Assembly (NCBI GenBank): GCA_949318235.1
Contig: OX439132.1
Span: forward strand, 42,971,331 to 43,035,330
Reading direction: 5' to 3'
Source: Ecdyonurus torrentis
Taxonomy: Eukaryota; Arthropoda; Insecta; Ephemeroptera; Heptageniidae
Length of the DNA stretch: 64,000 bases
In this document: positions 54,480 to 63,772 of the stretch, in pieces
Layout of the letters: every line of letters starts with the position of its first letter
Position numbering within the stretch: the first letter of the stretch is position 1
Translations under genes and position numbers: made by a program
The notes under the pieces: generated by a model
The model's input: only the letters and a program-made list of their open reading frames with translations
The model's database searches: none
What the model was told of the DNA's origin: nothing

Positions 54480-54722
54480 GGTTATCATTCACGACGGTAT
54501 TTGTCCTCTCTTAAATTAGATAGTTGGTGGTGCAATTGAAGACCCTGAACCCTGCTCCACGAGGACCACTACCGCGAGCAGTCACACACGTACCGGTTGC
54601 CGGTATTAGCGGTGACGGCAGCTTGTGACAAGGACAGAGGCCAGTGACGTGATGACTAAAGAGACGCCGACCTGCCGTGTCACCACGAATCTCGGAGCAC
54701 CAGCATCACAGAGTGGGCAATC
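54480..54722. other. GC-richer islet of unknown nature
   Basis: This 240-bp stretch is clearly richer in G+C and CpG than its surroundings. It includes an inverted repeat TACCGGTTGCCGGTA (about 54,591-54,605) and GCCAGTGACGTGATGAC. It sits just before the right copy of the duplicated cassette region and has no counterpart before the left copy, so it may be an insertion. The longest open stretch is under 30 codons. I cannot assign it. Confidence 0.5.
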
Positions 54723-54754
54723 ATATCTTTATCATTTCGCTATACAGAAATACC

Positions 54755-55870
54755 TTTTGGTGTAGGCCAGGATATGACTAAGATGGATGGATAAAAAACA
54801 TAAATTTCAAATATTATACTTTACATTAATAATTAAATAATGTTCTTGATAAATAGTAAAATAAATTAGAATTGAAGTAATTTCACAAGAAATAAATCAT
54901 TCTAATTTTTTCAATGGTAACAATATGTATTGTAAGGATTTATTACGCAAATTTAAAAAATTGCAATTTAATTATTATATAATCGATTAATCATTTTTAT
55001 ACATCAAATTGTACAACTATAGTTTAAAATAAATTGAATTGATAGTAATAATTTAATTTAACATATTTCAATATTCATTCTTTGATAATTGTTTATTTTG
55101 TTTATAATTAACAGTTTTATTTATAGGTTATTTGAAATTATATTTAAATTATATCTATTTGAATGGTGAAATAAATGTTGTTTTTAATATAATGCAGCAT
55201 ATCGGTATAGAGCGCGGGGGAAGCCAAGTTTAACCTATGCGGTTATGAAGAGAAATATTTTAATAATTTTTTTCTTTCGATATTTGAGGAAACGACTGCA
55301 ATGATTCTAGAGATGTTTTTATTAGGATTACTGGACATTCTTAATTTTACGTGTTTTTAGCCTTTAATATATTTTTAGAAATTTTCATTACCGATAAGCT
55401 CCAACTAAAAAAACTATGATAGCCTTTTATTTTTTATAATGATTTGTTCCTATTTCCTGATTTTACTTGGACTTTTAGGTTACTCTATACGATATATCCA
55501 GATATCCAGGCACTATAGGACCTCAAGGACTACCACATACGTCATTTGGAGGACCCTTACTGACCGGAAGGACCCTTGCTTACCGAAAGGACCTAGTGAC
55601 CATAAGGACCCATGATGAACTGGATTTCATTTTGACTGCTGCTGAACTTCATTGGACCCCGCCGAAACCTAACGGTGCCAACCTAGGGGTCCAGAAGAAA
55701 AGAAGACATCAAAAGTAGGTGTTTTTATGTTCTTTTTAATATTTAGTTTTTATGTTATAAGTTATGTGTATACTGTATACATGTAGGTGATTTAGCTAAT
55801 GCAGTTTAGATAGCTTAATTTTATGTGTAATTTTAAGTTGTTTCGATATTATATTATATAATTAGAGGCT
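54755..55870 (+). repeat. Tandem-duplicated cassette region, right copy
   Basis: Paralogue of 53,031-53,640, with shared GGTGTAGGCCAGGA, TGATTTGTTCCTATTTCCTGA, the cassette, AATGCAGTTTAGATAGC and AGAGGCTATATA. It is longer because of extra AT-rich sequence between about 54,800 and 55,430. Confidence 0.8.
55479..55714 (+). other. Exon-like cassette, copy 4 (plus strand, open frame)
   Basis: A 236-bp segment after GGACTTTTAG (acceptor) and before AAAA|GTAGGT (donor). It is the only cassette with one frame open from end to end: 79 codons from GTT at 55,479 to a TAG at 55,716, beyond the donor. The translation has a KPNGANLG motif near the C-terminal end, followed by a basic KKRRH stretch. There is no Met in frame, so it would be an internal or terminal exon. 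Copies 1-3 are broken in this frame. Either copy 4 is the surviving coding copy or the opening is chance in a non-coding RNA. Confidence 0.5.
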
Positions 55871-56500
55871 ATATAATTTGATACATATTCGATCACCTGG
55901 TGCAAAATATACATTGCAAAATATACATTGCAAAATAAATTTGATTGCAAAAAATTCAGTAGTTTTTAAATATAGGCAATCAATTGTATTGCATATTGAA
56001 AGTATATATTCATCCACGGTATATACACGCTATACTACGATTACGATTGCACCTTGTGAACAATAGACCAATACCAAAAGTTATTGTTCAAAGTCCCACG
56101 ATTTCAGCCCATAATGTATAACGTTTTGACTTTTAATTTTACAACTAATTTTTCACCGCTTCGTTTTTATAATACATGTAATATGTATTTTTTATTATAT
56201 AATTCTGTAGTTTTATTAACTATACTCTATCAGAAAAAAAAAATACTTTTACGTTCTAAGAAATTTTTACATGGTAAATTCACCTTTGAATACTAATAAT
56301 AATTATAAAGTAAAACTAAAAATTACCCTTGTGAAGGTCCATAGAACGTGGACCACTTAATGACAATATTTTATAAAGAAAACTATATTTACGTACTTTT
56401 ATTGCTTTATTTTTCATCTCCTACCAAAATATTCAGGATTTTACACAATATACATAATATTATATATATCCCTACGCAGAAAAAATCAGTATGTAAAATA
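55719..56500. other. AT-rich spacer after cassette copy 4
   Basis: I see no supported gene. Two short plus-strand frames (62 and 70 codons) lack domains, codon bias or splice context and are probably chance. A small hairpin GGTCCA-TAGAACG-TGGACC lies at about 56,336-56,354. A direct repeat of AAAATATACATTGC is at about 55,903-55,930. Confidence 0.5.
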
Positions 56501-56504
56501 ACCA

Positions 56505-56700
56505 GCGTCAAGCAGAGTTGAAAAACGTCCCAGGTTAAAGCAGGCATTTTAACCAGCTTTGGTAAATAGTTCTTTATATAGCGAGAATAGCGAGCGCAAA
56601 GCTGGGAGCAGTCACCAGCTCAAAGCTTGGTTATTTTAACTGCTCCACTCTTAGTAGTTGAGCGAGCGCGGAGCGGATAGTATAACAAACTCCTATAACA
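56505..56700. other. GC-richer segment with short inverted repeats
   Basis: It contains AACCAGCTTTGG and, about 40 bp on, CAAAGCTGGGAG, then AGCTCAAAGCTTGG and GAGCGAGCGCGGAGCGG. It looks like a diverged foldback insertion, but I cannot define its ends. No open frame. Confidence 0.35.
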
Positions 56701-56729
56701 AACGTGATATTCACAGAGGACAGCACGGG

Positions 56730-56878
56730 GTCAGCATTTGACCTCACGTGGTTCAACATTTGATCTTACACGAATCAACATTTGACCTTGCAGATGTCAA
56801 TAATTGACCTCACGTGGGTCAACATTTGACCTTGCAGACGGCAACATTTGACCTTAAAGGAGTTATAACATCTGACCC
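56730..56878. repeat. 22-bp minisatellite with TGACCT and CACGTG
   Basis: Seven imperfect units of about 22 bp, with consensus TCAACATTTGACCTTGCAGA. TGACCT, or TGATCT in unit 2, occurs at 56,739, 56,761, 56,783, 56,805, 56,827 and 56,849, exactly 22 bp apart. Units 1 and 4 also carry CACGTG. TGACCT is the reverse of AGGTCA, the nuclear-receptor half-site, and CACGTG is an E-box (established motifs). Binding is inference. Confidence 0.9.
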
Positions 56879-56920
56879 TGGTTGGTGACCCCTGGTTGGT
56901 GACCCCTGGTTGGTGACTCA
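56879..56920. repeat. 14-bp tandem repeat TGGTTGGTGACCCC x3
   Basis: Three units start at 56,879, 56,893 and 56,907, the last ending in TGACTC. It directly abuts the 22-bp minisatellite and continues its TGACC theme. Confidence 0.9.
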
Positions 56921-56939
56921 CAACCAATCCTAACCATTA

Positions 56940-58255
<1,316 letters not shown>

Positions 58256-58259
58256 ATAC

Positions 58260-58400
58260 TAGTTCGAGCGGATACAGTGTAATTAACTATGTAAAGTCAA
58301 CTGGGATTGGCTAGTAAGTTTATAACACGCTCTCTGATTGGTTTAGCACTGCGGATACAGCTTTTGGCGGGAATGACCTTGTTTTGGGCAGTGTACATGG
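58260..58400. promoter_or_regulatory. Promoter-like module: two inverted CCAAT boxes and an E2F-like site
   Basis: ATTGG at 58,306 and 58,337 are inverted CCAAT boxes 31 bp apart. TTTTGGCGGGAA at 58,362-58,373 matches the E2F/DP consensus TTTSSCGC on this strand. The surrounding 140 bp are GC-richer than the flanks and a repeated CGGATACAG (58,269 and 58,352) brackets the boxes. No first exon could be identified on either side, so promoter function is unproven. Confidence 0.35.
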
Positions 58401-59095
58401 GAAAAATTAATAACTTTTAATCTAACGGAAAAGGGCCTTCATTATTATTATCTAAGGTTTAAGGTTTCCCCAACTTTATTTGTATTGCTCACGTCAAATT
58501 GAGTGTATTTTAATCGTCATTAATTTTAAGATGGAGAATTCCACATGGAGAATTCTACGATGGAGAATCCAACTTTTACATAAAAAATTTCTGCAATAGT
58601 GTTTTTGCAAATGAGCTATAATGATAAAAATTCTAACATGATATTCTTTTTTTTTTTTATTATTCTTTTTTTTTTTTTTTTTACACTGGCTATTCTACAA
58701 GACGAGAGTGAGATCTATTTATAACAGTGAAATTTATACTACACAAAGTATAAAGATAATGAACTGGACAAAGGTTATTATTTTATTTTAATATTATTAC
58801 GCTACCGAAGAGATTTTTCTTTTATAATCACTACAGAGAAATTTATACAAATTATATTCAGGAAAATTAGCTTACATAATTGAGAGGTCTTAAGATAGAG
58901 AATGACGGAATTCATAATTGGATACGTATATTATTGATTGATATTCTTGTGCTATTTTAAATGCATATGGATATGGAGATTGTAATTAATTGATGAACTA
59001 TGGCATAAAAGACAACAGTGGAGTAAATATGTAAATGACAGAGTGGCTGAATCAAAATTTAAAGGTTTTAATTTTTTCTAATGTATTTTTTTAAT
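58400..59095. other. AT-rich intergenic, nothing recognised
   Basis: It contains a small tandem of ATGGAGAATTC/ATGGAGAATCC (about 58,531-58,570) and T-tracts at 58,649-58,682. No gene seen. Confidence 0.5.
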
Positions 59096-59313
59096 CACGG
59101 AAATAATAAATGACGTAATTTATGCTACATTTATGTCATTGCATCATAAATAATGCTAAATTAGAACAACATAAATAATTACACTGTACAACATAATATT
59201 TATGCTATTTGACATAGTTATATATAAATGCAATATACCATAAATTATGCTGTATTGAAGTAATTATATGCTGAAAGTGAGCTAGCATAATTATTACGTA
59301 TTTATTTTTGTCC
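59096..59313. mobile_element. AT-rich MITE-like element, family 2, copy A
   Basis: Shares with 61,219-61,481 a common layout: TTTATGCTACATTTATGTCATT, then ATGCTAAATTAGAACA(A/G)CATAA, ACAACATAATATT, and GCTAGCATAATTATTAC with a T-rich end and TTTTTGTCC. The ends form imperfect terminal inverted repeats, CACGGAAATAATAAATGACG against the reverse of the CGTATTTATTTTTGTCC end. No coding capacity, so a non-autonomous element is likely. Confidence 0.55.
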
Positions 59314-59470
59314 TGATGTTTTGTAAAAAAATTATTTATAATTATATAAGCAGGTAATTTGTATCGTTCATTAAATATACATTTAAAAATTATATCAGCC
59401 AAAAAAATACTTTTATACATATAAAATTTAAAATAAGTATATAATATTTTACGATGCTGTAGTTATCATA

Positions 59471-59874
59471 AAGCCCTTGTCAACTTACTTTTTTATTATT
59501 TAGAATATTAGACTGATAATTACCATACCTTAATATCCATGAATTATAGGCACCATCACGTTGATTTTGTATTTATTTTTGTTTATTTTCCGTTTTGCGG
59601 TTATATCACGTATCTGACGTCACAGTGTACCGATGGGCCCATGATAGTGGTAAAGAACTTGAGGGAGGGGCTTAAATTTATCACGTGACCAGAGCGGTGA
59701 CTGTGATTAGCCGTGGTATATTGTGACGTCAGATACGTGATATAACCGCAAAAAGGAAAATAAACAAAAATAAATACAAAATCAACGTGATGGTGTCTAA
59801 TTCATGGATATTAAGGTATGGTAATTATCAATCTAGTACTCTAAATGATAAAAAAAGTAAGTTGACAAGGGCTT
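59471..59874. mobile_element. Long foldback MITE, 404 bp, TA-flanked
   Basis: Nearly palindromic, with inverted arms of about 140-150 bp: AAGCCCTTGTCAACTTAC at the left and GTAAGTTGACAAGGGCTT at the right. The spacer is about 100 bp. TA dinucleotides flank both ends (59,469-59,470 and 59,875-59,876), as expected for Tc1/mariner-type target-site duplication. Each arm carries TGACGTCA next to a GTGATATAACCGC segment. No protein is encoded. It lies just past the 3' end of the gene at 59,922-60,896. Confidence 0.85.
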
Positions 59875-59912
59875 TAAGACCTCTCTTTTTTTTTAGCAAT
59901 AAAATTTTATAT

Positions 59913-59918
59913 TTTATT
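59913..59918 (-). terminator. Polyadenylation signal AATAAA
   Basis: A perfect AATAAA on the minus strand, 4 bp past the stop codon of the gene at 59,922. This would give a very short 3' UTR; cleavage would fall close to the edge of the foldback MITE. The close spacing is unusual, so a more distal site may be used. Confidence 0.45.
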
Positions 59919-59921
59919 GTT

Positions 59922-60443
59922 TTATGAAACCACTTGACTTTGCAACGTACAACAAGATTTATTTTTTAATTTCATTTTCAAAATTTGATGTTTCCTTGCT
60001 TTAACTTTTCCAATTTCTTGAAATAATCTATCAGATTGACAGTGAGCACAAAAAGCTCTCACCACGGTATGTAAAGGTGAGAGATGATAACATTGAATAC
60101 TTTCCCCGGCTTTTCTTTTTCTTTCCCACTTATGAAACCAGCAATGCATGCTAACTTCTGTGAACAAGCAGATTGCTACTGTGAGCGCAGGAAAAAACAG
60201 TAGAGCTGGTAGTAGACAGATGACATGAGTCAAACACTTGTCGTTACTTAAGTTGTCTTGAAGTAATGACTGTGGGATGTGGAATACTGCGGTGGAGCGA
60301 CGTATTTCTGTTGTTGTAGATGATGACGATGATGAAGATGATGTGTTCCATTCATTTTCACCTGTCTCTGCATCTGTAGCGACAGTAACCTGAATAACAT
60401 AACAAAGTTTTATTACATTTCTGAATTCAACTGTGATGAATAA

Positions 60444-60490
<47 letters not shown>

Positions 60491-60545
60491 CTATATTGTA
60501 GACAGTTTATGTCTGCATATAATTTATTTTTATTTAAATAATATC

Positions 60546-60599
<54 letters not shown>

Positions 60600-60896
60600 T
60601 TAACGTATATCTCGTATGTGACATTAAATTTGCACAAATATTGATTTAGAAATTGAATCTGTAGGACCTTTTATCCGGTCGTTGAGCTGCGCACAGGTAG
60701 CTATGGACCTTTTATACAAGGTCCTTTTTTCCATGGACCCTTAATTGCTTCTGTATTGTATACCGAAATGTTTCCCTACCTGAACAGCTTTCGCCTCTCT
60801 ATTACGTACGAGGGCAGGATAGCTCATGATTGTCGTGTCACGCTCTTCTCCTGTTTCACTGTCCAGTCGAGGTTCTCCGGTCTCACAGTCCGCCAT
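59922..60896 (-). CDS. Uncharacterised single-pass membrane protein, 194 aa, two coding exons
   Basis: Coding exon 1 is 60,896-60,780 (39 codons, ends CAG|GTAGGG). Coding exon 2 is 60,389-59,922 (155 codons plus TAA, preceded by TTATTCAG). The junction is in phase 0 and both exons are open. The start ATG has a strong context (CCAAGATGG) and an in-frame TGA lies seven codons upstream. Exon 1 extends upstream to an acceptor at 60,930 (TTTGCAG|G), implying a further non-coding exon. The protein has an acidic, hydrophilic N-terminus beginning MADCETGEP. A run of eight Ser then three Thr follows at about residues 56-66. One hydrophobic segment is at about 95-115 (VICLLPALLFFPALTVAICLF). A Trp/Lys/Arg-rich stretch (CWFHKWERKRK) and a Cys- and Lys-rich tail come next. 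I do not recognise the family. The Met-less upstream part shows that a TTG-started 103-residue frame is only its 3' portion. Confidence 0.72.
60390..60779 (-). other. Intron of the membrane-protein gene, with (TA)n and A47
   Basis: GT-AG intron of 390 bp. It contains a (TA)n tract (60,449-60,485), a homopolymer of 47 A on the plus strand (60,551-60,597), and a GGACCTTTTAT repeat with the palindrome GGACCTTTTATACAAGGTCC near 60,706-60,725. The Phe-rich minus-strand frame here is a translation of the homopolymer. Confidence 0.7.
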
Positions 60897-60930
60897 CTTG
60901 GAGAACACAACCCCTCAATGTTGAGTAAAC
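60780..60930 (-). other. Exon containing the start codon of the membrane-protein gene
   Basis: The exon is 151 bp: 34 bp of 5' UTR after the acceptor TATTTGCAG, then 117 coding bp. It is noticeably GC-richer than the flanks. Frames on the plus strand (60,756-60,959) and in another minus-strand frame (60,824-61,054) overlap it and are shadows. Confidence 0.68.
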
Positions 60931-61218
60931 CTGCAAATATAAAACAAAAGTTAGAATAAATAAGTAAATAAATAAATATTCTGTTACCCATGCAGCACGT
61001 AATATATATTTCTATATAAAAACACAACACGCATACGTTATTAAATTTCCTCAAGTACGTGTTTTATGAAAAGATCATAATTGATATCGATTATAGCTAG
61101 CGATGAATTAAAAACAAAAAAGAATATATTTGTTGAAATTGAATCCAAATCAAATAATAAGAATTATCTTGAATAACTTTGAAATCATTTTACAAAACTT
61201 CCAAATCTTGTTGTATAT
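60931..61218. other. AT-rich region upstream of the start exon
   Basis: Under the proposed model this is intron between a non-coding first exon and the start exon. It has an (AAAT)n run at 60,957-60,975. I could not identify the upstream exon or promoter. Confidence 0.4.
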
Positions 61219-61481
61219 ACACGTAAAGAATACATTACATATACATATAATTTATGCTACATTTATGTCATTCTAGCATAAAATGCTAAATTAGAACAGC
61301 ATAATAATTATGCTTTACAACATAATATTCCTTCTATGTAACATAATTATAATAATAATAATAAATGATTTTTATTGAGAGGCCACAAAAGGTATGCAGT
61401 ATTGCATAAATTAGGCTATGTTGAACAAATTATACTAAAAATGGGCTAGCATAATTATTACTTTTTTTTTTGTCCGTGTAT
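61219..61481. mobile_element. AT-rich MITE-like element, family 2, copy B
   Basis: Paralogue of 59,096-59,313 in the same orientation, with TACACG at the left end and CGTGTA at the right end. The middle has AATAATAATAATAAATG and TTTTTATTGAGAGGCC at 61,352-61,384, replacing part of copy A; this could be a small nested insertion with a minus-strand (ATT)n tail. Confidence 0.55.
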
Positions 61482-61738
61482 GAGATGAAATTATAAGTAG
61501 AAAGTAGTGCATAAAAAAAATGCTTTTTTACTTCAAATACAATTTTTTTTTAAATAAAAATTGTATGTTAACCACAAATTTTATTTTTCAAGGCTTTTAC
61601 ATAAGTATATCACATAAAAATATCTTCATAAAACAATGAAAAGAAAATTCTATAAAGTCAACAATAATATTTAAATATAAAAACTATGCATATTCTTACA
61701 CACATTTTTCAAATTGAGAATGCCGGCACAAAAGACTT
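61482..61738. other. AT-rich spacer, nothing recognised
   Basis: A- and T-tracts only; no gene or defined repeat. Confidence 0.5.
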
Positions 61739-61739
61739 A

Positions 61740-62041
61740 AAGGCGTAGAACATCTTGAACAAAAATCTTGCCCAATATACTAACATATCTAAATATCAAC
61801 GTTAGTCATTGATTTCTAATTTATTTTCCATTTACAAAATAACAGCTGCGGGTTTGTGACGTCACAGCTCACTAGTCCACGCGCATGGAAACAGGCGAGC
61901 TGTGACGTCACAAACCCGCAGCTGTCATTTTGTGAATGGAAAATAAATTAGAAATCAATGATATTTTGACCAATTCAACGTTGATATTTAGGTTTTTTAG
62001 GATATTAGACATGTTTTTTTGTTCAAGGTGTTCTACGCCTT
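61740..62041. mobile_element. Foldback MITE, family 1, complete copy, 302 bp
   Basis: Inverted arms begin AAGGCGTAGAACATCTTGAA and end in the reverse form TTCAAGGTGTTCTACGCCTT. TA flanks the element on both sides (61,738-61,739 and 62,042-62,043). The arms include CATTGATTTCTAATTTATTT and CAGCTGCGGGTTTGTGACG leading into TGACGTCA, with a short centre containing CCACGCGCATGG. Non-coding and non-autonomous. The inner arms are almost perfectly complementary, so it would form a long hairpin. Confidence 0.88.
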
Positions 62042-62043
62042 TA

Positions 62044-62469
62044 ATGATGGACCAAATAAAATATTTTATCGTTTAATAATTTTAAAGCTTATCTATATTT
62101 ACACTCAATTTCAAGGTTAATTTGTATCCAAGCTTGAAAAATATAAATTTGACATCCGAATTTCATTTTATTTCACATGCTCTCTAACCTGCAGATAAAT
62201 GTGTGTTACAAAATTTATCATTTGATAACACCCACTTCATGGAGTGTGTATAATAATAATATTTGAATGTTGAATGAACACACCGCGCGGAGTATATTTT
62301 GAGTTTACTATCAAAAGTTTTTTGTGACCTCTGTTTATCTATCATCTGATTTGATTACAATTATTGTGTAAGGTTACGTGCATGACCTCCTTGACGTTGA
62401 GAACATAACATTTGCACTAAAATATTAAATTATCGTATTTATTCAAAAAACATGGGATAGGATAGCATA

Positions 62470-62470
<1 letters not shown>
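62044..62470. other. AT-rich spacer, nothing recognised
   Basis: No supported gene. A phrase CACTTCATGGAGTGTG (about 62,231-62,246) forms a small hairpin. Confidence 0.45.

Positions 62471-62471
<1 letters not shown>

Positions 62472-62542
<71 letters not shown>
62472..62542. repeat. (TA)n microsatellite, 71 bp
   Basis: A perfect TA repeat. The minus-strand 85-codon frame at 62,439-62,696 is half Ile-Tyr from this repeat and has no other protein-like feature. Confidence 0.96.
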
Positions 62543-62545
<3 letters not shown>

Positions 62546-63300
62546 AAAGGACGAGGTTCAAGTCTGACAAAATGTCTGGCCAACTCTTAAACCTAACCCC
62601 ACAGAACCCCGCAATAATAAATTTTTGAGTATAAATAAAAAATAGTAATGAAGTGTTCAACTGCAAAGTGTATTTTGGATCCCGTATATTTTTCAAGTAT
62701 TCAAATTTTTAAGAATGGATAATAGGATATATTTAAAGATAGAAAATAGTGCTGCTTATATGTGTTTCTCTCCCCCCACTTCCCCGCTAGTTCTGCTCTT
62801 TTCCTCTTTTTTTTTTCTTTCTAGTTTCGCTTTATATATCAATATATTTCAAAAAATTTAAAATTGTTTTACAATGTTATTTTTTGTCTTATATTATAAT
62901 TGTATTGATATATAAATATTATAATTTTTTTTATTATTAGGGATTATCTTAACTTGTAAATCCGAAAAACACATGGGGAGATGGTACTGTACTGTACATG
63001 GTAGAGTAGGCAATGAGACGTAGACAGGTCTAAACCTCGCTCTTTCATTTTTGTTTTTTCCTGATTTGAACAATTTTGATTGTTTTTATTTTATAGGGCA
63101 AAACATAAATATTTATATTTATAACTTCATAATAATTACTACCATTATATCATATCATGCAAAATATGCTATAAAACTAAATTATTAAAGTTGATAAAAT
63201 ATAGTTATATATACTTATATACAATATACAATTATATATTATATATATAATAATATTATAGATTGTATAAGTTACTATTTTTTTTCTTTTTCTATGTATG
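62543..63300. other. AT-rich spacer, nothing recognised
   Basis: A short pyrimidine-rich stretch (about 62,767-62,820) is the only compositional feature. No gene seen. Confidence 0.45.
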
Positions 63301-63346
63301 TGTACCACTCACAATTTAAACCCAATAAAGAACTATTATTATTATT
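63285..63346 (+). mobile_element. Possible 3' tail of a retroposon: AATAAA then (ATT)n
   Basis: AATAAA at 63,324 is followed closely by four ATT units (63,334-63,346). Non-LTR elements and SINEs of many invertebrates end in such short simple-repeat tails. No body of an element could be recognised upstream, so this may equally be a gene 3' end or chance. Confidence 0.25.
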
Positions 63347-63770
63347 GTTTATCTAAATTTTACCATCCAAACTTTCAAACTTTGCATACTGAACTGGTCT
63401 GTTGGTTTACACGTATATAACAAAATTTAATGGTTTTAAATGAAGATTACATGCAATCATAAATTTATTGCATATTATATTTATATAGTGTGAACGTGAC
63501 TGAATGTGTAGAAAATTTATTTCACTGAATTTAAACTGTGTTAATTGGTACGGAAAAATGCATGGAAAAAAATGAAGTATAGATTTTTATAATAGACTTT
63601 ATGGAATTAGCTTTTTTATTACGTTTTTAATGTGTGCGTGCGTATTTATATATTGTTATATAAAATGTACGCCACATTAAGTTTTTCTGTACATTTTTTT
63701 TTTTTTAATTTTGCTCTATATGCTTTTTTTGTTTTGTTTTTATTTCGAAATTTAACTTTAATGGAACAAT
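63347..63770. other. AT-rich spacer, nothing recognised
   Basis: T-tracts and A/T runs only; no supported gene. Confidence 0.45.
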
Positions 63771-63772
63771 TG

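Noticed and set aside
55878..56296. Two short plus-strand frames after cassette copy 4
   Set aside because: They are 62 and 70 codons with AT-driven composition and no support from splice sites or homology that I can recognise.
59205..59420. 71-codon minus-strand frame
   Set aside because: It overlaps the AT-rich MITE-like element and its composition follows AT bias.
60427..60624. 65-codon minus-strand Phe-rich frame
   Set aside because: It is a translation of the A47/T47 homopolymer and the (TA)n tract inside an intron.
60756..61054. Plus-strand 67-codon and minus-strand 76-codon frames
   Set aside because: Both overlap the coding exon at 60,780-60,896 in other frames and ignore the splice sites. 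The proposed ATG frame has an upstream stop and a phase-matched second exon.
62439..62696. 85-codon minus-strand frame
   Set aside because: About 25 residues are Ile-Tyr from the (TA)n tract and nothing else is protein-like.
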